Below are positions 11,490 to 21,746 of a stretch of DNA of 64,000 nt, in pieces. The position numbers were made by a program, and so were the translations under genes. The notes under the pieces were generated by a model. The model did not search any database and had not been told where the DNA came from. It worked only from the letters and a program-made list of their open reading frames with translations. Within the stretch, counting starts at the first letter, position 1, and each line of letters starts with the position of its first letter. The DNA comes from Oceanicola sp. (GTDB lineage Bacteria; Pseudomonadota; Alphaproteobacteria; Rhodobacterales; Rhodobacteraceae), in contig CP051231.1 of assembly GCA_017792405.1 (NCBI GenBank), forward strand, positions 2,548,061 through 2,612,060, read 5' to 3'.

Positions 11490-11531
11490 GCGTGCCTTTC
11501 CGGCGCGACCGCTCAGAGGTATAGACGCGCC
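11483..11531 (+). promoter_or_regulatory. Candidate attenuator: two mutually exclusive hairpins before leuA
   Basis: Arm cctctgagcg (11483-11492) pairs perfectly with cgctcagagg (11510-11519). A second pairing, ggcgcg (11502-11507) with cgcgcc (11526-11531), would enclose the 3' arm of the first in its loop, so both cannot form as simple hairpins. The first arm overlaps the end of the Leu-rich leader ORF, so a ribosome stalled on the Leu codons or released at the stop would choose between them. No U-run follows, so control of translation or Rho access is as likely as intrinsic termination. Confidence 0.45.
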
Positions 11532-11576
11532 AGAGCACCCAAGAGCAAAAGCACAGCAAGCCAGAGAGATTTTCCG

Positions 11577-13142
11577 ATGACCGACGCAAACCGCGTATTG
11601 ATCTTTGACACCACCCTGCGCGATGGCGAGCAATCGCCCGGCGCGACCATGAGCCATGCCGAGAAGCTGGAGATCGCCAGCCTGCTCGACGAGATGGGCG
11701 TGGATATCATCGAGGCGGGGTTCCCGATTGCCTCCGAGGGCGATTTTGCCGCCGTCAGCGAGATTGCCCGCGCCGCGCAGAACGCCACGATCTGTGGCCT
11801 CGCCCGCGCCAACTTCAAGGATATCGACCGGTGCTGGGAGGCGGTGAAACACGCCAAATCCCCGCGCATCCACACCTTCATCGGCACCTCGCCGCTGCAC
11901 CGGCAGATCCCGAACCTGACGCAGGACGAGATGGCCGACCGCATCCATGAGACGGTGACCCACGCCCGCAACCTCTGCGACAACGTGCAGTGGTCGCCGA
12001 TGGACGCGACCCGCACCGAGTTCGACTATCTCTGCCGGGTGATCGAGATCGCCATCAAAGCGGGCGCCACCACCATCAACATCCCCGACACGGTTGGCTA
12101 CACCGCCCCGCGCGAGAGCGCCGAGCTGATCCGGCGGCTGATCGCCGAGATCCCGGGCGCGGGCGATGTGGTGTTTGCCACCCATTGCCACAACGATCTG
12201 GGCATGGCGACGGCCAACAGCCTCGCCGCCGTCGAGGCGGGCGCGCGGCAGGTGGAATGCACCATCAACGGGCTCGGCGAGCGCGCGGGCAACACCGCGC
12301 TGGAAGAGGTGGTGATGGCGGTGAAAACGCGGCATGACATCATGCCCTTCACCACCGGCGTGGACACCACCAAGATCATGCACATCTCCCGCCGTGTCGC
12401 CACGGTGAGCGGCTTCGCGGTGCAGCCCAACAAGGCCATCGTCGGCAAGAACGCCTTTGCCCACGAGTCCGGCATCCATCAGGACGGGATGCTGAAGAAC
12501 CCCGAGAACTTCGAGATCATGCGCCCCGAGGATGTGGGCCTCAGCGCCACCAATCTGGTGATGGGCAAGCACTCGGGCCGCGCGGCCCTGCGCTCCAAGC
12601 TGGCCGAGCTGGGCTACGAGATGGGCGACAACCAACTGAAAGACGTGTTCGTGCGCTTCAAGGAGCTGGCCGACCGGAAGAAAGAGGTCTTCGACGACGA
12701 TCTGGTGGCGCTGATGCGCGATGCCAGCACCGACCCGGCGGACGAATACCTGAAGGTGAAGTTCCTGCGCGTGGTCTGCGGCACGCAGGCGCCGCAATCG
12801 GCAGACATCACCCTGACGGTGGCGGGCGAGGACCAGCAGGCGACCGCGCAGGGCGACGGCCCGGTGGATGCGGCCTTCAACGCGGTGAAGGCGATATACC
12901 CGCACAACGCCCGGCTGCAGCTCTACCAGGTGCATGCCGTGACCGAAGGCACCGACGCACAAGCCACGGTAACCGTGCGGATGGAGGAAGACGGCGTTCT
13001 GGCCACTGGCGAGGCGGCGGATACCGACACGGTCGTGGCCTCGGCCAAGGCCTACGTTACGGCGCTGAACCGCCTGCGGGTCCGCAAGGAAAAGCTCGGC
13101 GGCAAGGACACCCGCGAGGTCAGCTACAAGGACGCGGGCTGA
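11577..13142 (+). CDS. leuA: 2-isopropylmalate synthase
   Basis: Condenses acetyl-CoA with 2-oxoisovalerate, the first committed step of leucine synthesis. The 521-residue protein has the catalytic FDTTLRDGEQSPG (about 10-22), the metal-binding H-x-H at His203 and His205 in THCHND, the GLGERAGNT loop, HESGIHQDG and GKHSGR. Beyond about residue 390 comes the regulatory domain that binds leucine. Length matches the long LeuA form. It stands alone as a transcription unit behind the leader ORF and hairpin, consistent with leucine-dependent control. Confidence 0.95.
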   Translation: MTDANRVLIFDTTLRDGEQSPGATMSHAEKLEIASLLDEMGVDIIEAGFPIASEGDFAAVSEIARAAQNATICGLARANFKDIDRCWEAVKHAKSPRIHTFIGTSPLHRQIPNLTQDEMADRIHETVTHARNLCDNVQWSPMDATRTEFDYLCRVIEIAIKAGATTINIPDTVGYTAPRESAELIRRLIAEIPGAGDVVFATHCHNDLGMATANSLAAVEAGARQVECTINGLGERAGNTALEEVVMAVKTRHDIMPFTTGVDTTKIMHISRRVATVSGFAVQPNKAIVGKNAFAHESGIHQDGMLKNPENFEIMRPEDVGLSATNLVMGKHSGRAALRSKLAELGYEMGDNQLKDVFVRFKELADRKKEVFDDDLVALMRDASTDPADEYLKVKFLRVVCGTQAPQSADITLTVAGEDQQATAQGDGPVDAAFNAVKAIYPHNARLQLYQVHAVTEGTDAQATVTVRMEEDGVLATGEAADTDTVVASAKAYVTALNRLRVRKEKLGGKDTREVSYKDAG

Positions 13143-13153
13143 GCCCGGGGCAA

Positions 13154-13175
13154 CGAATTTTCGTGCGAGAATTCG
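13154..13175. terminator. Imperfect hairpin between convergent genes
   Basis: cgaatt (13154-13159) pairs with aattcg (13170-13175), extended inward by tcg/cga after one mismatch. It lies 12 bases past the leuA stop and before the end of the convergent secreted-protein gene. There is no clear U-run, so terminator function is only suggested by position. Confidence 0.3.
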
Positions 13176-13211
13176 GGGGGCTCGCGGCGTGGAGCCGGGG
13201 CGCCCCCATTT

Positions 13212-14198
13212 CTATCGCTCCAGCAGGAATTCGAGCGCGGGCTTGGCGCGGCCATCGGCGCGGCGCAACCCGATGGAGCCGAGGTAGGCGGTGAAGCAGG
13301 GATCCGTGAGGCCGTAGTATCTGGCCAGTGACACGGCCTCCTCGGGTGCCATGTCGGAAAGCCATGTCAGCGAGACCAGCGCGATCCGCGGAGTGGCGGT
13401 GCTTGCGGCCAGGAGGTTGCGCAGAAATGCCGCCTGATCTGCCTCGCTCGCCCTGCAGCCCGCGCTGGGGTAGCCGGTCTCCAGCAGATAGATCGGCAGA
13501 TCCTGCGCCACGATCTCCAGTTTTGCGAGATCGCTGGCGACCACATCGGGGCCGCGCGCCGCAAAGCCCGCATCGAGGGGGTAGTAGGTGACCATGAGCG
13601 CCGTGCTTTCGGCAAGCACCGGCTGCCAGCGCTCGGCTTGGCGGGTGAGGGCGGCAAACGTGAGCTTGGTGCCCACCGGCACGCCGGGCCGCATCCGCTC
13701 CAGTTCGGAGCGGGCGGCAGCGAGAAAGCGGGCGAAGGCGGCGATCTCAGTCGGCGTCTGCAAAAGCCCATCGACTTCGTTGCCGATGGCGATGGCGCGC
13801 AGGTCTGTATCACCCAGTCGGCCCAGCACCTCAGCAAGGTGCGCGGTGAAGGCCGACATTACCCTCGGATCGTCCCATGTAAGCCCCTTCAGATCGGCCC
13901 GGCGGCGGTCGGCCAGCGTGTCGATCACCGAGAAGGTCAGCGTGAGCGAGAGCCCCTGCTTCGGGTAAACAGTGTTGGCGATGGCCGGCCAATCGAAGGC
14001 GGGCGCATAGCCCGGGCCGTCGGGCTCGAGATCGTCCCAGTAAAGCGAGAGCGAGGTCGCCTGAGCCCCGGCCTCCAGTGCCACGGCCATGGCGGCGCCG
14101 AAGTCTTCGCCTGCAGCCTCGGTAATGTCGATTGAGAGCATCGGCTCTGCCCGCAGCGGCATGGCGAGGGCCAGCGAAAGAAGGGCGGAGCGGATCAC
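13212..14198 (-). CDS. Secreted TIM-barrel protein resembling clan GH-A glycosidases
   Basis: A 328-residue protein with an N-terminal signal peptide (IRSALLSLALAMPLRA, cut near AEP). The mature part reads as a beta/alpha barrel: IAIGNEVDGLL carries the N-E pair typical of the acid/base glutamate of clan GH-A, and IYLLETGYPSAG could supply the nucleophile glutamate. It therefore may hydrolyse or bind a polysaccharide in the periplasm. The start is GTG at 14198, overlapping the stop of the upstream gene (GTGA); the open frame continues further but without similarity. No specific GH family is recognised. Confidence 0.65.
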   Translation of the reverse strand: MIRSALLSLALAMPLRAEPMLSIDITEAAGEDFGAAMAVALEAGAQATSLSLYWDDLEPDGPGYAPAFDWPAIANTVYPKQGLSLTLTFSVIDTLADRRRADLKGLTWDDPRVMSAFTAHLAEVLGRLGDTDLRAIAIGNEVDGLLQTPTEIAAFARFLAAARSELERMRPGVPVGTKLTFAALTRQAERWQPVLAESTALMVTYYPLDAGFAARGPDVVASDLAKLEIVAQDLPIYLLETGYPSAGCRASEADQAAFLRNLLAASTATPRIALVSLTWLSDMAPEEAVSLARYYGLTDPCFTAYLGSIGLRRADGRAKPALEFLLER

Positions 14199-14860
14199 GG
14201 CTCCAACGCCTTCGCGCCGTTGGGGGTGAGGCCGTAAACCCCCTTCTCCACCCGCTCGAACCAGCCGTAATGGTCGTCGGCCATCATCCGTGTGGCCTTC
14301 TCCACGCCGGTCGCCTTTGCCACCACCGCGCCCTTGCAGGGGCCGTGCTCGGCGAGGTGGCTCGCGAGACGGATGCAATCCTGCCGATAGGCGGTGACGA
14401 TGGCGGAGGTGCGGGCCGCGCCGCCCACGTTGGGGTCGCCCTCTCGGCGGGCGAATTCGCGCAGCAGGCGGCTCTTGCGGGGGGCCGATTTGCGCGGCTG
14501 GTAGGGGGCCGGGTCGAGGGCGATCTGGGTGTGACCGTCCGTGAGGCGCACGTAGATCAGGCCAAGGCCGAGGCGGCGGCAGAGCAGCTTGTGCTGCTTC
14601 ATTGCTGCCAGCCAGCGGCGGCCCTGCCCGCGCGGCACGGCAAGGTAGACGGCATCGGTGAGCGCCTGCCGGGCGATGCCTTGATGGATGAGCGCGAGGC
14701 TGAACGCGAGCTTCAACTCCACCACCACCGGCTCTTCGCCATCGCGGCAGGCCACGAGATCGGCCGCGCCGACCTCGCCCTTCACCTCGTAGCCTTGGGC
14801 TTCGAGGAGCGATTTGACCGGCGCGTAGAGATCCTGCTCTTTCGGTTTTTTCTCCGTCAT
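14195..14860 (-). CDS. DUF2161-family protein with PD-(D/E)xK nuclease-like core
   Basis: A 221-residue protein. AADLVACRDGEEPVVVELKL (about residues 25-44) gives the D...E-x-K pattern of the restriction-endonuclease fold. The following HQGIARQALTDAVYLAVPRG fits the core helix and strand of that fold. The C-terminal third, ending in YGWFERVEKGVYGLTPNG, looks like a winged-helix domain. Homologues are often labelled DUF2161 phosphodiesterase; no biochemical role is known to me. The start at 14860 begins MTEKKPKEQDLY. Overlaps the secreted protein gene by 4 bp. Confidence 0.7.
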   Translation of the reverse strand: MTEKKPKEQDLYAPVKSLLEAQGYEVKGEVGAADLVACRDGEEPVVVELKLAFSLALIHQGIARQALTDAVYLAVPRGQGRRWLAAMKQHKLLCRRLGLGLIYVRLTDGHTQIALDPAPYQPRKSAPRKSRLLREFARREGDPNVGGAARTSAIVTAYRQDCIRLASHLAEHGPCKGAVVAKATGVEKATRMMADDHYGWFERVEKGVYGLTPNGAKALEP

Positions 14861-15002
14861 GCCTGCACAGTAGCGCCATCCGGCGCCACGGCGAAGAGGC
14901 CCCGCACCGCGATGCGACGTACTGCTGAGCGGCGCGCCCGGCGGCAACTTGCCGTGAGCGGCCCCTGCCCCCCTTGTCCCGCCTCCCGCCCTGCCCCTAT
15001 AA

Positions 15003-16112
<1,110 letters not shown>

Positions 16113-16152
16113 GGCGGCCGGGGGGCGCCGCCCATGCGGAAAGGCTGCCCGC

Positions 16153-17070
16153 TTGGCGAAGAGAGACACGAACATCGACTATGTCAGCCCGGTCAGGCGC
16201 ATCCTGATCGCGGTGCTCGTGGTGCTCTGCCTCGGGCTGTTCCTGCTTTGGCGGATCGATAGCCCGCGGGTCGAGCGGTTTCGCTCCAACCTGATCGATG
16301 CGGTGGTGCCGAGCTTCGAGTGGGCCTCCGTGCCCGCCACGAAGGTTGGCAACATGGCCGACAGCTTCCAGAGCTATAACCGGCTTTACGAGCAAAATCA
16401 GGAGCTTCGCCGCGAGCTTCAGCAGATGAAGGCCTGGAAAGAGGCCGCCGTTCAGCTGGAGCAGCAGAACGCCAAGCTGCTGGCGCTGAACAACCTGCGG
16501 CTCGATCCGCGCCTTACCTCGGTGTCCGGCGTTGTCATTGCCGATAGTGGCTCCCCCTTTCGCCAGTCAGTGCTGCTGAACGTGGGCCGCCGCGATGGCA
16601 TTCGCGATGGCTGGGCGGTGATGGATGGCCTTGGCCTCGTGGGGCGGATCGCCGGTGTGGGCGAGCAGACCAGCCGGGTGATCCTGTTGACCGATGCCGC
16701 CAGCCGTATCCCCGTGACCGTGCAGCCCTCGGGCCAGCACGCGATGCTGGTGGGCGACAACCGCGCCGCGCCGCCGCTTGAGTTCATCGAAGACCGTGAC
16801 ACTGTGCGCCCGGGCGACCGGGTGGTCAGCTCGGGCGATGGCGGGGTGTTTCCGGCGGGGCTCGTGGTGGGCCAGCTGGTGGAGGGCCGCGACGGGCGGC
16901 TCCGCGTGCGGCTCAGCGCCGATTACGAGCGGCTCGACTTTTTGCGCGTGCTGCGCAGCCACGAGGCCGAGGTGATCGCCGATCCCGGCGGGCTGATCCT
17001 GACCCCGGTGCCCGACCCGATCCCTCACCCCGAAGAGCTGAGCCAGGCCGAGGGAGGCACGGATGGTTGA
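16153..17070 (+). CDS. mreC: Rod shape-determining protein MreC
   Basis: Bitopic periplasmic scaffold linking MreB to the wall synthase. One N-terminal membrane helix (ILIAVLVVLCLGLFLLW, about 17-33), a coiled-coil segment with repeated Q/E/L (LYEQNQELRRELQQ, about 75-110), then two beta-barrel modules with the family's GVGEQTSRVILLTD and SSGDGGVFPAGLVVGQ. The start is TTG at 16153, with AAAGG about eight bases upstream; no in-frame ATG lies nearby. 305 residues, normal. The end overlaps mreD by 8 bp. Confidence 0.93.
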   Translation: MAKRDTNIDYVSPVRRILIAVLVVLCLGLFLLWRIDSPRVERFRSNLIDAVVPSFEWASVPATKVGNMADSFQSYNRLYEQNQELRRELQQMKAWKEAAVQLEQQNAKLLALNNLRLDPRLTSVSGVVIADSGSPFRQSVLLNVGRRDGIRDGWAVMDGLGLVGRIAGVGEQTSRVILLTDAASRIPVTVQPSGQHAMLVGDNRAAPPLEFIEDRDTVRPGDRVVSSGDGGVFPAGLVVGQLVEGRDGRLRVRLSADYERLDFLRVLRSHEAEVIADPGGLILTPVPDPIPHPEELSQAEGGTDG

Positions 17071-17602
17071 TCCGGTCACCACGCGGATCTGGGGCTATCG
17101 CGCCGCCTTCGCTGCGCTTTGCGCGCTCTTCGCCTTCTTCCGGCTCCTTCCGCTCGACACCACGGCAGGCGGCCTGCCGGGGCCTGACCTGATGCTGGCG
17201 CTGACCTTCGCTTGGGTGCTGCGGCGCCCGGCCTTCGTGCCGCCTGCGCTGATCGTAGCGGTGTTCCTGCTCGCGGATCTGATCTTCCACCGCCCGCCGG
17301 GCCTGTGGACCCTGCTGGTGCTGCTGGGATGCGAGTTTCTGCGCGCCCGTCAGGCGCTTTCGCGCGAGCTGCCCTTTCCGCTGGAGTGGGGAATGGCGGC
17401 GGTGGTCATGGTCGGGCTGATGGTGGCCAACATGGCGCTGCTGGCGCTCTTCATGGTGCCGCGTCCGCCGCTGGGCGTGGCGGTGCTTCAGATCGGCATC
17501 ACAATCGTGACCTATCCGCTTGTCGTCGCGGCCTCTCACATGCTCTTCGGGCTGCGCAAGGCCGCGCCCGGTGAGGTCGATGCGCTGGGGCACCGGCTGT
17601 GA
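17063..17602 (+). CDS. mreD: Rod shape-determining protein MreD
   Basis: A 179-residue integral membrane protein with about five helices, for example ALIVAVFLLADLIF and GMAAVVMVGLMVANMALLAL. The family is poorly conserved; the conserved GLPGPDLMLALTFAWVLRRP in the second helix region and its place between mreC and the PBP2 gene support the call. It overlaps both neighbours (8 bp with mreC, 4 bp with mrdA), so translation of the operon is coupled. Confidence 0.9.
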   Translation: MVDPVTTRIWGYRAAFAALCALFAFFRLLPLDTTAGGLPGPDLMLALTFAWVLRRPAFVPPALIVAVFLLADLIFHRPPGLWTLLVLLGCEFLRARQALSRELPFPLEWGMAAVVMVGLMVANMALLALFMVPRPPLGVAVLQIGITIVTYPLVVAASHMLFGLRKAAPGEVDALGHRL

Positions 17603-19515
17603 GGCGCGCGCCGAAGGATACCGAGGAGAGCGTTCGCAAGATCACGAGGCGCGGCCTCGTGATGGGCGGGCTGATGGGCGGCTTTGCGGCCCTGCTGGCC
17701 GGACGGATGCGCTACATGCAGGTCGATCAGGCCGACGAGTTCCGCCTGCTGGCCGAGGAAAACCGGATCAAGTTTTCACTTATCCCGCCGGAGCGCGGGC
17801 TGATCTTCGACCGTAATGGCAGGCCGATCGCGGTGAACGAGCAGATCTACCGCGTGGTGATCGTGCCCGAGGATGCAGGCGATCTCGAGAACACGCTGGC
17901 CCGGCTGCGCAAGATCATTCCGCTGACCGACGAAGAGGCCAAGAAGGCGCTGGAAGAGATGCGCCGCGCCTCGCCCTTCCTTGAATACACCATCGCCGAC
18001 CGGCTGAGCTGGGAGCAGCTCTCGGAAGTGGCGGTGAACACCCCTGCCCTGCCGGGAATCTCCCCCGAGGTCGGCCTCTCGCGCCACTACCCGATGCTGG
18101 AGGATTTCGCCCATGTCATCGGCTACGTCGGCCGGGTCAGCGACTACGACCTGAGCAAGATCGAAGACCCGGACCCGCTGCTGCGGCTGCCGCAGTTCCA
18201 GATCGGCAAGGTCGGCGTTGAATCCAAATGGGAGGAGCCGCTGCGGGGCAAGGCGGGCAACCGGCGCATTGAGGTGAATGCCAGCGGGCGGGTCATGCGC
18301 GAGCTTGACCGACAGCAGGGCATCTCCGGCACCGATTTGCAGCTGACGGTGGACAGCCAACTCCAGAACTACGTGCAGGCCCGGCTCGGCACCGAGAGCG
18401 CGGCGGCCATGGTGATGGATGTCACCAATGGCGACCTGCTGGCCATCGGCTCCGCGCCGTCCTTCGACCCCAATCTCTTCGTCCGCGGCATCTCGGTGGC
18501 CGACTACCGCGACCTGACCGAGAATGACCACCGCCCGCTGGCCAACAAGGCGGCGCAGGGCCTCTACCCACCGGGCTCGACCTTCAAGATGGTCACCGCA
18601 CTGGCGGCCATGGAAGCGGGCGTGGTAACGGCGGGCGAGACCTTTTATTGCCCGGGCCACAAGGAAGTTTCGGGCCGCCGCTTTCACTGCTGGAAGCGCT
18701 CGGGCCACGGCTGGGTGGACCTCGACGGTTCGCTCCAGCAAAGCTGCGACGTGTACTACTACGAGCTGGCGCTGAAGGCGGGGATCGAGAACATCTCGGC
18801 CATGGCCAAGAAGCTCGGGATCGGCGTGCGCCATGACATTCCGATGAGCGCTGTGGCTGAAGGGATCGCCCCGACCAAGGCGTGGAAGGCCGAGCGCTAT
18901 GAGCAGGAATGGGTGGTCGGCGACAGCCTGAACGCCTCGATCGGTCAGGGCTTTGTGCTCGCCTCGCCGCTGCAACTCGTGGTCATGGCGGCGCGGCTGG
19001 CCAGCGGCACGCAGATCGAACCTCGGCTGGTGAAATCGGTCGATGGCCGCGAGACGCCGGTGAAGGGGCTGGAGCCGCTCGATATCTCTCCCACCGCGCT
19101 GCAACAGGTGCGCAAGGGCATGTACAACGTGGTGAACTCCAGCCGCGGCACCGCGCGGGGCAGCCGGATCGTGGCCGAGGGGATGACCATGGCCGGCAAG
19201 ACCGGCACCAGCCAGGTCCGCTCGGTCGTGGTCCGCAACCAGGATGTGCCTTGGGAGCAGCGGGACCACGCGTTGTTTGTGGCCTTCGCCCCCTATGACA
19301 ACCCCAAGTATGCCGTTTCGGTCGTTGTCGAACATGGCGGCGGCGGCTCTGCCGTGGCCGCGCCCATCGCGCGGGACGTGATGCTTCAGGCGCTCTATGG
19401 CGGCCTGCCCCCGATGGAGGCCTACCCCAGCTCGTCGCGTTGGGAAGTGGAGCAGATCCGCAAGGATCTGAAGCTGCGCGAGGATCTGCGGCAGGACGCG
19501 AGCGACAGGGCATGA
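17599..19515 (+). CDS. mrdA: Penicillin-binding protein 2 (peptidoglycan transpeptidase of the elongasome)
   Basis: A 638-residue class B PBP that cross-links peptidoglycan during elongation. The N-terminus has a membrane anchor (GLVMGGLMGGFAALLAG), then the pedestal/dimerisation domain beginning PPERGLIFDRNG. The transpeptidase domain has S-x-x-K at Ser327-Lys330 (PGSTFK), S-x-D/N at about Ser382 (QQSCDVYYYE) and K-T-G at Lys534 (AGKTGTS). The start is GTG at 17599 in a GTGA overlap with mreD. rodA follows after 7 bp, the usual glycosyltransferase partner. Confidence 0.95.
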   Translation: MRRAPKDTEESVRKITRRGLVMGGLMGGFAALLAGRMRYMQVDQADEFRLLAEENRIKFSLIPPERGLIFDRNGRPIAVNEQIYRVVIVPEDAGDLENTLARLRKIIPLTDEEAKKALEEMRRASPFLEYTIADRLSWEQLSEVAVNTPALPGISPEVGLSRHYPMLEDFAHVIGYVGRVSDYDLSKIEDPDPLLRLPQFQIGKVGVESKWEEPLRGKAGNRRIEVNASGRVMRELDRQQGISGTDLQLTVDSQLQNYVQARLGTESAAAMVMDVTNGDLLAIGSAPSFDPNLFVRGISVADYRDLTENDHRPLANKAAQGLYPPGSTFKMVTALAAMEAGVVTAGETFYCPGHKEVSGRRFHCWKRSGHGWVDLDGSLQQSCDVYYYELALKAGIENISAMAKKLGIGVRHDIPMSAVAEGIAPTKAWKAERYEQEWVVGDSLNASIGQGFVLASPLQLVVMAARLASGTQIEPRLVKSVDGRETPVKGLEPLDISPTALQQVRKGMYNVVNSSRGTARGSRIVAEGMTMAGKTGTSQVRSVVVRNQDVPWEQRDHALFVAFAPYDNPKYAVSVVVEHGGGGSAVAAPIARDVMLQALYGGLPPMEAYPSSSRWEVEQIRKDLKLREDLRQDASDRA

Positions 19516-19522
19516 GCGCGGC

Positions 19523-20671
19523 ATGAGCTATCTCGAGTACAACCGCGAGACGGTCCCGACCGGCCTGAGCAAGGTGCTCTATGTCAACTGGGCGCTGGTG
19601 GTGCTGCTGCTCGCCGTTTGCTCGGTGGGCTTTCTGATGCTGTTCTCTGTGGCCGGCGGCTCCCTGAGCCCCTGGGCCGAACCGCAGATGAAGCGCTTTG
19701 CCCTCGGGCTGGTGATGATGTTCATCGTCGCGATGGTGCCGATCTACTTCTGGCGCAACATGGCGCTGCTGGCCTATCTCGGCTCGCTGCTGCTGCTCGT
19801 CTTCGTGGAACTCTTCGGCGATGTCGGCATGGGCGCGCAGCGCTGGATTGACCTCGGCTTCATGCGGCTGCAGCCCTCGGAGGTGGCCAAGATCACCCTC
19901 GTGATGCTGCTGGCCGCCTATTACGACTGGCTCGACGTGGGCAAAACCTCCCGCCCGCTCTGGGTGATCCTGCCGGTGATCATCATCCTCGTGCCCACCG
20001 CGCTTGTGCTGAAACAGCCCGACCTCGGCACCGCGCTGCTGCTGGTCGTCGGCGGGGCGATGGTGATGTTTTGCGCAGGCGTCCACTGGCTCTACTTCGG
20101 CGCGGTGATCGCCAGCGGGGCCGGGCTGGTGACAGCGGTTGTGGCCTCACGCGGAACCACGTGGCAGCTGTTGAAAGACTATCAGTATCGCCGGATCGAT
20201 ACGTTTCTCGACCCGGAATCCGACCCGCTGGGCGCGGGGTATCACATCACCCAATCGAAGATCGCTCTCGGCTCGGGCGGCTGGACGGGGCGCGGGCTGA
20301 TGGAAGGCACACAGTCGCGCCTGAACTTTTTGCCCGAGAAACATACCGACTTCATCTTTACCACGCTGGCCGAGGAGTTCGGCTTTGTCGGGGGTGTGTC
20401 GCTGTTGGTGCTCTACGTGCTGATCCTCGCCTTCTGCATCGTTTCGGCCCTGAAGAACCGCGACCGCTTCAGCTCGCTGCTGATCCTCGGGATTGCAGGC
20501 ACCTTCTTTTTGTTCTTCGCGGTGAACATGAGCATGGTGATGGGCCTCGCGCCGGTGGTGGGCGTGCCACTGCCGCTGGTGAGCTACGGCGGCTCGGCCA
20601 TGATCGTGCTGCTCGGGGCCTTCGGGCTGGTGCAGAGCGCCCACATTCACCGCCCGCGCGGACGGCGGTAG
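19523..20671 (+). CDS. rodA: RodA, SEDS peptidoglycan polymerase
   Basis: SEDS-family glycosyltransferase that polymerises lipid II with PBP2. 382 residues and about ten membrane helices. Family motifs are visible: GAQRWIDLGFMRLQPSEVAK, LKQPDLGTALLL, LNFLPEKHTDFIFTTLAEEFG with the catalytic aspartate region, and VPLPLVSYGGSAM near the end. ATG at 19523. Last gene of the rod operon; a short gap separates it from the ghrA-like gene. Confidence 0.95.
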   Translation: MSYLEYNRETVPTGLSKVLYVNWALVVLLLAVCSVGFLMLFSVAGGSLSPWAEPQMKRFALGLVMMFIVAMVPIYFWRNMALLAYLGSLLLLVFVELFGDVGMGAQRWIDLGFMRLQPSEVAKITLVMLLAAYYDWLDVGKTSRPLWVILPVIIILVPTALVLKQPDLGTALLLVVGGAMVMFCAGVHWLYFGAVIASGAGLVTAVVASRGTTWQLLKDYQYRRIDTFLDPESDPLGAGYHITQSKIALGSGGWTGRGLMEGTQSRLNFLPEKHTDFIFTTLAEEFGFVGGVSLLVLYVLILAFCIVSALKNRDRFSSLLILGIAGTFFLFFAVNMSMVMGLAPVVGVPLPLVSYGGSAMIVLLGAFGLVQSAHIHRPRGRR

Positions 20672-20740
20672 CTCTCCGCCGGCTGCGCCGCCGCATCGCA
20701 TGTGTTGGCCTCGGCGGACGGGGCGGATAGGGTCCGCCAC

Positions 20741-21679
20741 ATGACCCTGAACATCCTCTTCTCCGCCCGCCCGAACTTCTGGAAGAAATATGAAGCCCCC
20801 CTGCCCCGCGCCCTGTCCGAGGCCGGGATCGACGCGCGGGTGTTTCAGCCCGGCGAGGTGGCGGCGGAGGACGTGGACTACATCGTTTTTGCGCCAAACG
20901 GGCCGGTTGAGGATTTTGCGCCCTTCGTCAAAGCCAAGGCCGCGCTGAGCCTTTGGGCCGGGGTGGAGAGTGTCGTCGGCAACGAGACGCTGCAAATGCC
21001 GCTGGCGCGGATGGTCGACACCTCGCTGACAGAGGGCATGGTGGAATGGGTCACGGGCCAGGTGCTGCGGCACCATCTCGGGCTCGACCGGCATATCGTG
21101 AACCCCGAGCACGAGTGGAAGTTCATCATCCCGCCGCTGGCGCGCGACCGGGTGGTGACAGTACTCGGGTTGGGCGCCTTGGGCATGGCCTGCGCCGAGG
21201 CTCTGGTGGCCCTGAATTTCAGGGTCAGGGGCTGGTCGCGGAGTGCGAAGGAAGTTGCCGGGGTCGAAAGTTTCTCGGGCGAGGACGGGCTGCTGGCGGC
21301 GGTGGAAGGGGCCGAGATCGTGGTGCTGCTTCTGCCCGATACGCCTGCGACGGAGAATGTGATGGATGCGCGCGCCTTCGCGGCGATGGCGGAGGGAGGT
21401 TTCGTGATCAACCCCGGGCGGGGGCCGCTCATCGACGACACGGCCTTGCTCGCGGCGCTGGATAGCGGGCAGCTCGCCCATGCCACGCTCGACGTGTTCC
21501 GGCAGGAGCCGCTGCCGGAGGGTCATGCCTTCTGGGCACATCCCAAGGTGACGGTCACCGCCCATACCGCATCGGAAACCAGGCCGTGGAGCGCGAGCCA
21601 AGCGGTGGCTGCAAATATCCTGCGGGCCGAAGCAGGCGAGGCGCTCGTGGGATTGGTAGATCGCGGCGCGGGCTACTGA
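20741..21679 (+). CDS. ghrA: Glyoxylate/hydroxypyruvate reductase A-like D-2-hydroxyacid dehydrogenase
   Basis: A 312-residue NAD(P)H-dependent reductase of the GhrA branch. Substrate-domain segment WAGVESVVGN, nucleotide-binding VLGLGALGMACAEAL (about 144-158), arginine after it (GWSRS) favouring NADPH, and the catalytic set Arg (NPGRGPLID), Glu (FRQEPLPEGH) and His (VTAHTAS). It would reduce glyoxylate to glycolate or hydroxypyruvate to glycerate, which is relevant in an organism using the ethylmalonyl-CoA pathway. ATG 20741 is chosen over an upstream TTG on family similarity. Confidence 0.82.
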   Translation: MTLNILFSARPNFWKKYEAPLPRALSEAGIDARVFQPGEVAAEDVDYIVFAPNGPVEDFAPFVKAKAALSLWAGVESVVGNETLQMPLARMVDTSLTEGMVEWVTGQVLRHHLGLDRHIVNPEHEWKFIIPPLARDRVVTVLGLGALGMACAEALVALNFRVRGWSRSAKEVAGVESFSGEDGLLAAVEGAEIVVLLLPDTPATENVMDARAFAAMAEGGFVINPGRGPLIDDTALLAALDSGQLAHATLDVFRQEPLPEGHAFWAHPKVTVTAHTASETRPWSASQAVAANILRAEAGEALVGLVDRGAGY

Positions 21680-21746
21680 ACCGCCAGAAGAGATTTGAGG
21701 CCTCCGGCGGGGATATCTGCAGGACCAATGAGGAGCGGAGTGGCGC

